NCBI GenBank assembly: GCA_015680685.1
Contig: MNCI01030420.1
Coordinates: 75,730-139,729 of the forward strand
Direction: 5' to 3'
Origin: Gnetum montanum
Taxonomy: Eukaryota; Streptophyta; Gnetopsida; Gnetales; Gnetaceae
Length of the DNA stretch: 64,000 nt
Part shown: positions 45,422 through 55,585 of the stretch, piece after piece
Layout of the letters: every line of letters starts with the position of its first letter
Position numbering within the stretch: position 1 is the stretch's first letter
Position numbers and translations under genes: made by a program
Notes under the pieces: model-generated
What the model was told of the DNA's origin: nothing
Database searches by the model: none
The model's input: the letters and a program-made list of their open reading frames with translations, nothing else

Positions 45422-46276
45422 TCATTCATCAAACGAGAAGCGCAGCGTCCCGTCAGCGGCGAGGAAGTGATTATCAAAGACAGAGGAGTAAGCTTCGATG
45501 AAGATATCGACCTCCTCAGCGAGGCCCATCGCGTACTCCGATTCACGAACAGCTTCCCGAGCAAGGGCCGCCATGGCCTCCGCCTCCACCATTTTGCGAA
45601 CCGCAACTGCCACACATCCTTCAATTCCCATTCCCATTCGCACGATGCCGTCGTCGCTACGCTTCGTTGCTGCTGCAGCTGCGGATTCCGGTTCCGGCGC
45701 AGAGGAAGACGAAAATACCTGCGTTGGATTGGGATTTGGATTTGGATTTGGATTTGGATTTCGCAGGGCTTATCCATTGTCGTGTTTTTCTACGACGCCA
45801 CGTGCGGTGAGCTCCTTGAGCTTGAGGCCTAGCAAACGCTTGAAATGAGGCGGCAGCTCCTGCCGTCCCTTCATGAAATTAACAATGGTCGCCGTATCGG
45901 CCGCGGCGGCCTGCAATTCGCGCAAAGCCTCCAGAATGAGGTCCTCGTATTTCTTTGACAGATCAGCCGATGCCGACTGCGGCGACGCTGCTTCCGCTGT
46001 TGCTGCGGAGCCTTCCAAAGCCGAAGCCGGAACCAGAGCCGGCTTGGAAGGCGTGGATTTCTTCATCTTCTTGTCGCGAGGGGTGAGGCCGCAGATTGCG
46101 CTCACGCTCACGTTCCGCCATTTGTCCTTGAGATCCACGTTGGAGCGCGCCGCAAGAGCAGAGCCAAACACCGGATCTTTCAGAATCGTCCGCCATTTTC
46201 CGGCTCCGTACTGCTCCACGCCCGCGCGCAGAGCTTTCTCCTCCTCCTCAGTCCACTTTAGCTTCTTCGCCCCCAT
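45422..46276 (-). CDS. Telomere-repeat-binding (TRB / single-Myb-histone) protein, frame interrupted
   Basis: TRB proteins bind telomeric and telo-box DNA in the nucleus through a Myb-like domain. The ATG at 46276 opens MGAKKLKWTEEEEKALRAGV, as in the family. Residues 6-57 form the Myb domain with the telobox-binding VDLKDKWRN. Residues about 107-168 form an H1/H5-like domain (KYEDLILEALRELQ, PPHFKRLLGLKLKELTARGV). A TAA at 45772-45770 ends the frame after 168 residues. The same frame then stays open for another 115 codons to TGA at 45424-45422, with an (Asn-Pro)n run and a family-like Ala/Glu coiled coil (VRKMVEAEAMAALAREAVRE). Without the TAA the protein is 284 residues, normal for the family. 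No intron interrupts the Myb domain. It may be a retrogene, a nonsense allele, a base error, or spliced (see the candidate intron). Confidence 0.85.
45719..45793 (-). other. Candidate 75-nt intron removing the TRB stop
   Basis: A GT (GTC|gtagaa, 45793) and a CAG (aacgcag|gtattt, ending 45719) enclose 75 bases, a multiple of three, containing the TAA and the Asn-Pro repeat. Splicing would join LTARGV to VFSSSSAPEPES in frame and give 259 residues. Against it, the segment lacks a pyrimidine tract and is at the lower size limit for plant introns. Confidence 0.35.
45728..45761. repeat. Hexanucleotide repeat (TTTGGA)n in the TRB gene
   Basis: Five near-perfect TTTGGA units on the plus strand. On the gene strand this reads (AATCCA)n, encoding (Asn-Pro)n just after the interrupting TAA. 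Repeats of this kind change length readily. Confidence 0.9.
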
Positions 46277-46321
46277 TCCCTCCCTCACGCGCGCTTCATA
46301 TCACCTGCGACGCTAACTCTA

Positions 46322-46329
46322 AAACCCTA
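46322..46329 (+). promoter_or_regulatory. Telo-box, proximal
   Basis: AAACCCTA (within ctaaaaccctagcc), about 46 bases upstream of the TRB start codon, in the probable 5' UTR or core promoter. Telo-boxes are the sites TRB proteins bind. Confidence 0.75.
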
Positions 46330-46502
46330 GCCAACTCACAAGTCAGACCAGAAGATTACACCCGAGGATATCTCTTGCTGTAAAGCTACTATGGCTTCAG
46401 ATTGTAGGAAGAAGCAGTGTCTCTATCTTAGAGATATATCTCTGGCTGTGCAGGATTTCAGAACCTCGTAGAACTGGTTAATCTGCTCCGTTCTAAAGCC
46501 CA

Positions 46503-46510
46503 AAACCCTA
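46503..46510 (+). promoter_or_regulatory. Telo-box, distal
   Basis: A second AAACCCTA (within cccaaaaccctagcg), about 227 bases upstream of the TRB start codon. Two copies this close to the start are unlikely by chance, though the motif is common in promoters of growth-related plant genes. Confidence 0.7.
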
Positions 46511-47607
46511 GCGAAATCGCAGAACCTTCCTTTGTTTCGCCAGTTGTCGATCGTGAATTCGTGACGAACCGAGCTCGCGCCAAATTGTGATATTGGTCTG
46601 GTTACGCGTTACGGCCACATGTACTTTTTTGTTTTGTTGTACTCAATTGCCCTATACATGCCTGAATTATTCAACGTGTTCGTATTGGGTTTGCCTTCCT
46701 ACTTTCAAGGTACAAAACATATGAGCCAATCGACTAAAATATACATCGGAGAAATGTGAGAGAAGCCTTTAAATTTTTTGACAAATCTAAAAGACAAACC
46801 AGATGTCCTAAGAATGCCAACCTAATAGCCTACGGTAATGGCTAACTCACTGTTTCTTGGTCCAGAGCCACTGTGTGGCATGCATCAACGTTGCCATTAG
46901 TCACCCCATGTCTTCCAATGACCAATGTGTTTTCCTCTTTTGTTGTGTCATTTGATGTTTGGCACTTTGTGCTTTATCATGATTTTGTGGTGGATTGCTT
47001 CGTTACACTTTATCTATGACATAGTGAGGCTTTCTTACTGTTGTTTTTCGATGTTTGGTTGCGCCGCAATCACGAGGGCTCTAGGTCTTTGTAGGCCTTT
47101 GTAGGCTATTGTGATAGGTAGTGACACTACTATTCGCAATTTTCTTTTCTGCTAATGTAATCTTGCCTATTAGGGCTTTTGGCACCATTGGCATTTGGTG
47201 ATGGCTACGCAACGGTACAGGGGCTCCTAGCCTAGTGGGTTATAATCTACGCTGTAGTGCTAGTCGTGGTTGTGCTATTGCTATTCGCTGGGTGGTGGTG
47301 ACTATTGTTGGTGGCTATGGTGTGGGCGGAGTGGCGTGTCTCTGTCGATGAGTTTTTCTCAACGATTGAGGGTTTCCTCTATGATTGTTGTTGTTGTAGC
47401 CATCGTTGTGCTTACCTCATAGGTCGATGCAATGGTTGGAGGTGCTCTTCAGCACTGTTATTGTGCAGTTTAGCATTGCGGTGGGCGGCTATGTTCAAGT
47501 GTTGCGTACTGTTTTATGCTGTGGAGGTGTGGTGGTGGTGTTCACTCACTTTGCAACGATGGGTGGTCTTGCTGATGCTGGGGGGTTAGTTTTGCACGAG
47601 TTTTGCA
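46511..47607. other. TRB promoter region and presumed LINE 5' UTR
   Basis: The first part is upstream sequence of the TRB gene. From about 47160 the sequence is rich in G and T with many TGG/GTG runs; G/T-rich leaders are usual in plant L1 elements, and the LINE ORF1 starts at 47608. The open stretches 47305-47589 and 47406-47624 encode Trp/Cys-rich products and are by-products of composition. Confidence 0.4.
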
Positions 47608-48480
47608 ATGGTAGATTTGTCTAGTTTTACTTCCCATCAAGGAAGTTCCTCTAACTTGCCCAAAATTGATTTTCTTCTTCCGAATGATATTTTTAATGTG
47701 GTTTCTAAAGATTTTGCAACATGTTTTATTTTTTTTTCAAATAGTGGGGTTTCTATTGAAGTTTCTAAGTATTAACACATAAATCCAAAGCCTCCTTCAA
47801 CTCTAAGGCATTCAAGTTTCTCATGCTCGTTACTACACTCGAAACTTTATTTTGGTGAAACTATTTGAGGCCTCTCAAGTCAAGTAGGCTTTCTCTCTCA
47901 AAATTTTTCCAACCTAGAATATAACTCTAATTATGTATGCATGGAGATTTGACTTCAATGTTAATAACCCAACATTCAACACAATTCCCTGTTATGTGGA
48001 ATTGCCAAATCTTCTATTCATTTTTTTCATCTATAAAGAAGGACATCATGAGCACCCTCACTCCTATTATTTTTGATCATAGCACTATGACCAATGGAAC
48101 TCAAGTTCGTCATCATTGTATCAAACTCGATATAACTGTTAGGAAGATCTCATTAACCCTTGCAGCCAATGAAAAACTCTTCACCTAGAAAATTGATTAT
48201 TTTTATTTTCCAAACTCATGTAGCTACTGTCATCAGGCCGAGCATCATATTTTAGCATGTCCTTTCTTAGCTAAGAAAAAACAATTCATCATGTCCCAAA
48301 AAACCCATTCCCTAAACACACCATCTCGCCCATCATTAGAATCCTTTAGGTTTTGATCGTCTTCCAAAATAGTTCCAAATTCTTCCTCTTTGTTTGGCCC
48401 CTCCAAGGTATAAACATGACAATTGGATGCACACACCTCAACACATGTCATCTCCTCAAAGTTATTCAAGGACTCCATCT
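47608..48480 (+). pseudogene. LINE ORF1 (RNA-binding, CCHC knuckle)
   Basis: Starts MVDLSSFTSHQGSSSNLPKI. The later part reads TNGTQVRHHCIKLDITVRKI, the pattern of the plant LINE/zinc-knuckle ORF1 family, then a perfect CCHC knuckle C-x2-C-x4-H-x4-C at 48219-48260 (CSYCHQAEHHILAC). Several stops lie between, including one just before the knuckle. In intact L1 elements ORF1 binds the element RNA. Confidence 0.7.
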
Positions 48481-48989
48481 TAGGTGAGGAGTTTGTGACG
48501 GGTGACGGGCAGTGGAAAGAAATGAGTCAAAGCTTCCTCTCTTACAGCTTCACCATTCACTTCCTCTTCACTGAACACTTTCATAGTCCCTATCATTACA
48601 AACAACTCCTTTACCCTCCTTTCACAAATAATGGAAGTTGATACTTTGATTTCTAAACCTTCTATTGACCTCTCATTTGACATGCCCTTTACTTCCCCAT
48701 GATTTTCCTATCATGAAACATTCGAGGTCTTACTGATAGGCTTCAACGGAAGCATGCAGGCAACTTTCTTTTTAGTTTTAATATTGCTTTTGATTTCGTT
48801 CTCTTTTAAGAAATTAAGATTTTAGAAGACCATTTATCTCTTTTAGCCCATTGGTTTTTCCCTCACTCATCAATTCTTGCTACATTCCACGTGAGTGGGA
48901 AACGAGGAACTGCCATTACCCTCTCAACTTACTAGAAAGATAAAATCATTCAAAGTGGTTCCAATTCTAGTCATAAATTTTCTTGAGCT

Positions 48990-50353
48990 ACTTTATCCTC
49001 CTTGCATAGCCTTTTTGATATTCGCTTGATTTATGCCCCTAATGATTCTACAAAATGTGCTCTCCTATGGCATGAACTAGCTCATTCTCTTCCCTCAGTA
49101 CCTTGGATTTTTGGATGAGATTTTAGTATGATAGGATTTCCTCAAGATAAGCTTTGGGGGGTGTTTCTTCAGCTGCCAAATTTCGAATATCAGACTTGGT
49201 TCGCCTTTAAGAAAAAGTTCTACCTTTCTGATGGGATGGATGCCTCTGCTAGCGATCCCCTTCATAGATTTACTTGGAGTAATCTCCACCTTGGGCAAGC
49301 TCACATCTATAGTAGGTTAGACAAGTTCTATTTTTTCACCTTTTCTTTTTAGCAAGCCTTCTCCGCTACTATAGTTCATCAACACGCCACCTTATTAGAC
49401 CATCTTCCCATCTCTATATCTATCCAAATTCATGGCAACAATCATAGACATAAATTCCATCTTTTCTGATTACATAACAATTACTTCTCTTTCCCTTTCG
49501 CCCAAACTCTTCTCTCTAACCTTTGGAATGTAGAACCTAGGCCCTTAGATTAGGTGGGTTGGATTAAATGGTGGCATTGTGCTTCTTGTAGAGTGCGGAA
49601 CTTTGCTCGTTTGTACGGTAAGGCAGTGGCTTCTCAGGCCAAACAAGAATACAACAACATTCACCTTACTATTGAACATCTGATTGATAGATTAGCTTAA
49701 GATCCTTTTAACACTCTAGTTCATGAGGAGTTAGTTAGAGCTCGGTTAGCCTTCCAACAATGGGAAGTGTACAGAGCATAAAGTGCCTTAACTAAAAGTA
49801 GATTCACTTGGTTAAATATTCAAGATGAACACTATAAGGAAATTTTCAAGTATCTAAAGAACTCTTCTTCTTTGCATTCTTTAGACAAAATCTTTAGTGA
49901 TGGTACCACCATCATTGACCAAAATAGTATCCTCTCATTTCTTAAGAACTATTATGAAACCCTTTTTGTAGCTACCCCCTATGAACATCTCATCATTTAA
50001 GGCTGCTACCCTCAATTATCCTAGCCTTATCAAATCTACTATGTTGCAAAGTTTAGACATTAATATCACCAAGGATGAGCTTCAGGTGGCTTGTTCCAAT
50101 TTGAGTCATGGGAAGGCTCTCGATTATGATGGTTTCCCCATTGAATTTTTTCAAAATCATTGGGATTTGGTGGAAAATGATCTTCTTCAGGTTATTAAAG
50201 AGGCTATCATTACTAGTTCCCTTGGGCCCAATCTAAATCAAGGGATTATTCATCTTCTCCCTAAGTCTAGGGATCCTACCTATATCTCTAATTGGCATTT
50301 CATAACTCTTCTTAATGTGGTGTATAAAATTTGGGCCAAGTGCTTAGCCTTAC
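48990..50353 (+). pseudogene. LINE ORF2: endonuclease and reverse transcriptase, 5' part
   Basis: An APE-type endonuclease tail is seen (MIGFPQDKLWG with PWIFG before it, then FTWSNLHLGQAHIYSRLDKF, 49120-49335). The linker reads FARLYGKAVASQAKQEYN and ARLAFQQWEVYRA. RT begins in the 140-codon open stretch from 49981: GKALDYDGFPIEFFQNHWDL, LNQGIIHLLPKSRDP, ISNWHFITLLNVVYKIWAKC, matching plant L1 (K.PGPDG.P.EF; I.LIPK; .N.RPI.L.NV.YKI..K). Interrupted at 50353 by the solo LTR. Confidence 0.78.
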
Positions 50354-51152
50354 TGATGGGATGCGATATCGCATGGGCCGCAATATCACGTCATCCCCCG
50401 TGATATCACGGTGCGTTGTCATATCTATAAATAAGAGGCAGCTCTCCCTTGTTTCCTATTTTAGGCTTAGACCGTAGTGAAACTCTGGCAAATTGATCAC
50501 TCCAGAGATAAAATATTTTCCATGTGCTCGTAGTAGGACTCCAAAGTGAATGGATCTTTATTCGAGCAGACATTGTACCTAAACACAAGTTTGTGTACGA
50601 CAATAAAGACAAACTTCTTGGATAAACCTTGCAGTGCATGGAATAGGCTAATTAGGATTTTATTTATTGTTATTTACTGTTTACCATTTAAATGCTTTAT
50701 TAGTTATTAAAATCTCTCTCAACCCTTCTCTCCTAGTTAAGTGCCTCAGTACAACCCGCTTCGAGCACGTGCGTTACGCTTGGTGATCCCAGCAACGATT
50801 AGCGTTTGGTAGCCAAGGTTGCATCGGTTCAGGGTGTGTATGGTAAGTGGGAACGGATGCTGACGCTAGGTTAATTTAGACTTAGTTAGGTAGTTAAAGT
50901 TAGCAATTAGTCTCTCAACCCTTCACCTCAATAGCATAGGAGATAAAACATAAAAAGACATAAAAATCATATACCTTGGACTTACTTAACCATACACCGT
51001 GATAACTACAAGTAAGTCTGGGAAGACAATGAATGATTAACCCTAAGTGTTCCATGAGGCGTGTAGGCACTTAGTCTGCGGAGTTTGACCGAATCACGCG
51101 TGCTACGCTCATATTCGTATGGTTGAGTGTAGGGGTACCTCGCCACTCATCA
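50354..51152 (+). mobile_element. Solo LTR inside the LINE, with CTTAC target duplication
   Basis: 799 bases starting TGATGGGATG and ending CCACTCATCA. Flanks are CTTAC (50349-50353) and CTTAC (51153-51157), a perfect 5-bp duplication. The 3' third matches the other Athila-like LTRs ('gtgtaggggtacctcgcc', 'ctcatca'), but the 5' part is its own subfamily. Two perfect 14-bp palindromes (50361-50374 and 50398-50411) lie upstream of a TATA box (TATAAATA, 50426-50433). No internal element sequence remains. Confidence 0.92.
50361..50411. promoter_or_regulatory. Paired 14-bp palindromes upstream of the LTR TATA box
   Basis: ATGCGATATCGCAT (50361-50374) and CCGTGATATCACGG (50398-50411) are each perfectly self-complementary and share the core GATATC. 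They lie 52 and 15 bases upstream of TATAAATA. They look like binding sites for a dimeric factor in the U3 promoter; the factor is unknown. Confidence 0.6.
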
Positions 51153-51157
51153 CTTAC

Positions 51158-51327
51158 GATTAAAAAAAATTATTTGCCGAATTATATCTCCCTAGCAAAT
51201 AGGATTTGTTCTTGGTAGATATATTTTAAATAACGTGGTTGTTGTGTGGGAAGGTATTAAGCAGGTGAAGGATGATGATCAAGATATTTTCCTAATAAAG
51301 CTTGACTATGCCAAGGCCTATGACAAC
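51158..51327 (+). pseudogene. LINE reverse transcriptase, continuation
   Basis: Directly after the duplicated CTTAC the RT frame resumes: LRLKKIICRIISP, stop, QIGFVLGRYILNNVVVVWEG, then DIFLIKLDYAKAYD, RT motif A with its catalytic aspartate. The next element begins immediately afterwards. Confidence 0.8.
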
Positions 51328-52186
51328 TAATAAGTCACGTTAAGCTGGCTACGTCGATGAGGCTTCGTCAACATAGTGTCATGTGTCGACTATAAATACA
51401 CACTTGCAACTACATTTATGGCATAAGTAGATTGTAGTTGCAGTAGAGCTCTTACATTTTTTCGATTTGAAAGTTAGAATTTTTCCCTTAGTGCTCGTAG
51501 TAGAAGTCATTGAGTGTACAAATTTTTGTTTGAGCATTGTTGTACCTGAGCATGATAGTGTGTGCAACAATAAAGATGAGCTTTCTGATAAACCTTGCAG
51601 CACTTTGGATAGATTAGCTATTTTATTTATGCATTTACTGTTTCCAATTATTTATTAAATGCTTTCAATTAGTTATTAAATATTTCCCAGTTATTACATT
51701 AATGAGGCAATTAAGTGAGATAGATTACACACATAAGTACGATCGCTTTATGCATAACACATATTCGCTTGGTAATCCCAATAGCATTATTGCTTGGTAT
51801 GCCCAGTAGCGTAGCGCTTAATCGCCTAACAGTGGATACGTAGGTTCAAGATGTGTACTGAAAGTGGGATTAGATGCTTATGTTAGGATTAGTTAAATGC
51901 TAGTTAATTAATTAATTTAGATTAGTTAATCAAATTCCTTTTATCTACATTTAAGCACCAAACTATAAAACATAAAATGATAAAAATCATATGCCTTAGT
52001 TACACTTAATCATATCAACGAATGTCACAAGTGTAATTGGGAAGACAATGATTGACCTTAGGGCTAGATTCACTTTCTAAAGGACCAATGCACTAGAAAT
52101 GATAAAGTCCATGGAATTTGACTGAATTACGCATGAACACTTTGTGATTCATATGGTTGGGCGTAGGGGTACCTCGTCACTCATCA
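51328..52186 (+). repeat. 5' LTR of the Athila-like element
   Basis: Aligns with 63425-64000 ('aacatagtgtcatgtgtc', 'agatgagctttct', 'cagcactttggatagattag', 'cttggtaatcccaa'). TATA box TATAAATA at 51391-51398, preceded by the near-palindrome 'gtcgatgaggcttcgtcaac'. Ends GTACCTCGTCACTCATCA. The first bases read TAATAAGTC where the 3' copy has TGATGAGTC, so the start is set by alignment. Confidence 0.85.
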
Positions 52187-52205
52187 TTGGCACCGTTGTT
52201 GGGGA
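52187..52205 (+). promoter_or_regulatory. Primer-binding site (tRNA-Asp type)
   Basis: TTGGCACCGTTGTTGGGGA directly after the LTR. It differs by two transitions from the tRNA-Asp-complementary site TTGGCGCCGTTGCCGGGGA that I know from Athila and some Tat elements; both changes are C-to-T or G-to-A. Confidence 0.75.
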
Positions 52206-52325
52206 ACTTTGTTTGTGGAACGTGCATTATTTAGGTCTAAGTGAATACCATTAATATTGTTGTACAAACCTCAAGGTTAACATATAAATTATAAAAGCAC
52301 ACTGATAATTTTGATTTGTTTTGCT

Positions 52326-54560
52326 AAATGTCTTCTTCTTCTCGCAAGCATGAGGATACCAAACCACCGATCCCACAAGACTGCAAGGTGGTATACACTC
52401 ATCCAGATAAGTTTGTGCTGAGCTTCACCTTCATCCTACATCAGGATGAACAACTACGATGATGTGATATGGAGGGTAATGTTGTCTTATTCCTTGATCG
52501 ATTCGTGTCTAAGATGCTATTCAAAATCCTTAAGAAGTTAGGCATAGCAGATCTCCACAAAGAATACATTATGGATGGATATGACACTCAAAACTACTAT
52601 CCCAATGAAACACAACATAAACAAGATTGACATTAGGAGAAACTCTATGAACCTACAAAGGGAAAACATTATACTAATCCCTTGTTCCTACTAAATCATG
52701 AGGACAATGAGAATCCTCCCTTAGAAGGTTCTCAACATGAAGATTCTCTACCCCTTGTTACAGATAGTGAGGGTGTGAACCTGAACCTATGATCCACTAT
52801 CCATAAAATAGGTTTAAGAAGAAGTGACAACCAAGGTAGGAACTTGGGCAAGCACCACAATAGCAAGGGATCTAAGGATGATGATCGTAATAAGTGTAAG
52901 AGTGGTGGTGGACATTGTAGTGGTAGTGGTGATTCACCATCCTCTTCATCTGATTTTGAACATTCCTCTTCATCTGATAGTTCTCATGGAAGCCATCGTC
53001 AAAACAACTATGATGAAGGTGATTACCAAGATAACAATGATTGTGAAGGCCATCAAAATCAAAGGGGTGGTCAAAACCATCATTAACATCATCAATGTAG
53101 CAATGATGATGAACCTCTATTGGCAACTCGAAGTATGCTCAACATTGTAGGGCAATGAAAATCCCAACCAAGCATATGAAGGATAGTCGGATCAAGCGCC
53201 TAGACATGAACAATATCCTAAGATTTGAAGGGGGATACAACTCTGATCCATAGATACATCTACAAGCTTTTCGTGATGCTTGTACCTTATAGAACATAGA
53301 GAATGAGTGGCAGAAACTCAAGCTTTTCTCAAGGACACTCATTAAGAAAGCTAAAAGTTGGTACTAGTCCTTATAGTTAGAATCTATCTATAGATGGAGT
53401 ACTATGTTAGAACTATTTAATGACAAATATCAGATGTACTTTAGAGTGTCTAATTTGAAAAGGCAAATCCAAGGTTGGAAACAAGGGGCACATGAACGTT
53501 GCCATGGGCCAATACTATTCACTCCTACATTGATGCCCTAGCCATGGTTATTCTTAGAGGGAACAACTTTGCCACATCATAGATGAGCTCAAAGTAGAAA
53601 CAAGAAGAGCCCTTGGGATGTATGCCCAAGGAAGTTTGTTTGAAATGAGAGCTCATTAGATCCAAAGGCTAATTGAGTAGGTAGTAAAAGAAGAAGATGA
53701 GCTACAAAAAAGAGAAAGTGCTAGAGAGTATAATAGGAACCCTTCAATTAGAAAATGAGAGGTCTGATTTTGGGACGAGGAGGAATCATCCACTTGATGA
53801 AGTGGTGAACAAAAAGACCTTGCCCATCCAAAAATCTATTTCTGACATTTCGATCAAGGTTGATAGGTTATGGGATTCTTTGGATGAAAAATTTCAAACT
53901 ACTTTGAAGATTTTTGAAGAATCCGAAGAGCAAAATAGTGATCGTAATCGTAAGAGGTGAAAAAAAGCTAAATGTGCCTACCAAAGAGGTAAGGGTAAAG
54001 TTGTTGTAATAGAGGAAGTTGTGGAGTCTAACTTTGATGATGAAACTGAATGTGACATATGCCAATACAAACATCCAAAGGGATGTTGCCTTGTGATGTC
54101 ACACTTACAAGAGTATGGAGTGTACACATTGAATCCTTGTCTAGAACATAGGCAAGCTCTAAGACGACTGCCTTACCCTCAAGGTAGTCCAAGGTAGTTC
54201 CACCAACAATAACAAGCTTACTATCCAAGTGAAACTCCTCCACAACCTTATGAACAATACCAATAGTGGTACCAACCACAATCATGGGAAATGCCACCGC
54301 CAAGGCAATAGTACCCTCATACGTAACCAGATCCATACAAGTATTATGTTTAGTAGCCTGTCTCCCCTGGAAGTTTTGTAAGTCATGCATCATTCCAACA
54401 TCACTAGTACCCTCCAGAGTACCACTAAATACATTCATCATCTACTCGAGGGAAAAACCCATATCTGTATCCTTATCATCCTCCACATCTCTCTACACCT
54501 ACACCTCCACCTTCAACCTAATTACCTCCTGCTTTGTCTATGCAAGGTGAGATTCCTCCA
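52326..54560 (+). pseudogene. Gag of the Athila-like element
   Basis: Starts MSSSSRKHEDTKPPIPQDCK. A Ser/Gly/Asp/His-rich stretch (52840-53090) precedes the capsid-like part: LRFEGGYNSDP, IHLQAFRDACTL, NEWQKLKLFSRTLIKKAKSW, FNDKYQMYFRVSNLKRQIQG (53155-53480). A zinc-knuckle-like motif, CDICQYKHPKGCC (about 54052-54090), has the spacing C-x2-C-x3-H-x4-C. A Pro/Gln/Tyr-rich tail follows. Stops and shifts occur throughout. It is clearly homologous to the gag at 23168-25880. Confidence 0.75.
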
Positions 54561-54789
54561 TAGCTGCAACAACAAAATCCTACAAGGGCTATACACTCAC
54601 AACTAGGTTTTCAACCAAGTGGTTTGGATAATTGATCAAGGAAATGACATTTTTTTCAGCCTAGCAATCCTCTCTAGCCCTTATAACCTACTCCAGCTGA
54701 TCATCCTGCATCTTCATCATCCTCATCCTCTGCATCAAATACCTTTGAATGCCCTTCAAATCCAAGTGCCACCTAGGATCTACACTGTA

Positions 54790-55215
54790 ATGCTAACTCA
54801 TGTTGTTTCTGATTGGATCAAGGCTAACAATCTTCCTACAAAAAGATTTGACTCGAGAAGTCCACTCATTTATGTACAAATTGCTGGACAAGAGCCATGC
54901 AAGGCTCTTCTTGACTCTCTTTTTGGAGTTAATCTCATCTCCTATGACGTGTACAAGGCCTAGAACCTACCACCTCTTAAGAAGAGCAACATCCATTTAG
55001 AATTAGTAGATAAGTTGATTACTGTCCCTTTGGTATTAGTAGAGGACATTGTGACCATAGTTTGTTGGTGGTCCTATCCTACTAATTTTTTGGTAATCAA
55101 GGTGGACAACTACAAAAGTGACTTCCCCATCATCATGGAAAGGACTTGGTTAAGCACGATTGATGCAAGAATGTGTATAAGGGATCTATCTCTCAAAATA
55201 GCTAGAAAAGATTGA
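54790..55215 (+). pseudogene. Protease of the Athila-like element
   Basis: RIYTVMLTHVVSDWIKANNL, SPLIYVQIAGQEPCKALLDS, then LFGVNLISYDVYKA, where family members read LLDSGASVNL: the catalytic DSG is DSL. Later parts read LITVPLVLVEDIVTIV, NFLVIKVDNYKSDFPIIMER and DARMCIRDLSLKIA, the usual flap and C-terminal strands. Broken by a TAG after YKA. Confidence 0.7.
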
Positions 55216-55585
55216 GAAGAAGTGTATTTCATGCATCGCGCATAGCGATAACAAGTGTAATTACATGTAAATGATTTGATCAATCAAGAGCACATACATT
55301 GAGGCATGCAAATAGTGTGCACAAGAGATCAATATTCAAAGGTGTTTGTATGTAGCAACCACAAAGGAGGAGGGCATCCAATGGTTGATAGCTAATTCAA
55401 GTAGTAGCACAACATGCATGGAGTGAATTGAGAGCCTAACATGTGCATATGTTAAAGGCATGAACAAAATTGAACAAGTTCATTCCAAACTCTTTGATGA
55501 AGATGATAATGCCTAATGGGAAGAGTTGGAAATCCCTGATCACTTCAAGTAGGAGCCTTTAGAACTAAAAAATTTACCAGTTGGT

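Larger units (their letters stand above)
47608..51327 (+). mobile_element. L1-type LINE, split by two LTR insertions
   Basis: Non-LTR retrotransposon remnant: ORF1 (47608-48480), endonuclease (about 48990-49350), and RT up to motif A (49981-50353 plus 51158-51327). The solo LTR at 50354-51152 interrupts RT, and the Athila-like element from 51328 cuts it again just after KLDYAKAYD. The rest of RT and the 3' end should lie beyond the right edge of the window. Stops are frequent. Confidence 0.8.

Noticed and set aside
45358-45777. 139-codon minus-strand frame rich in Gln-Ile repeats
   Set aside because: Out of frame with the TRB protein and produced by the hexanucleotide repeat.
45305-46316. 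Open frames on the plus strand across the TRB gene (175 and 147 codons)
   Set aside because: They are antisense shadows of GC-rich TRB coding sequence; the minus-strand frame has clear Myb and H1-like domains.
47305-47624. Trp/Cys-rich open frames
   Set aside because: Composition of G/T-rich sequence; better explained as LINE leader.
52824-53150. Overlapping open frames on both strands, Val/Ile/His-rich
   Set aside because: Low-complexity part of gag; other frames are by-products.
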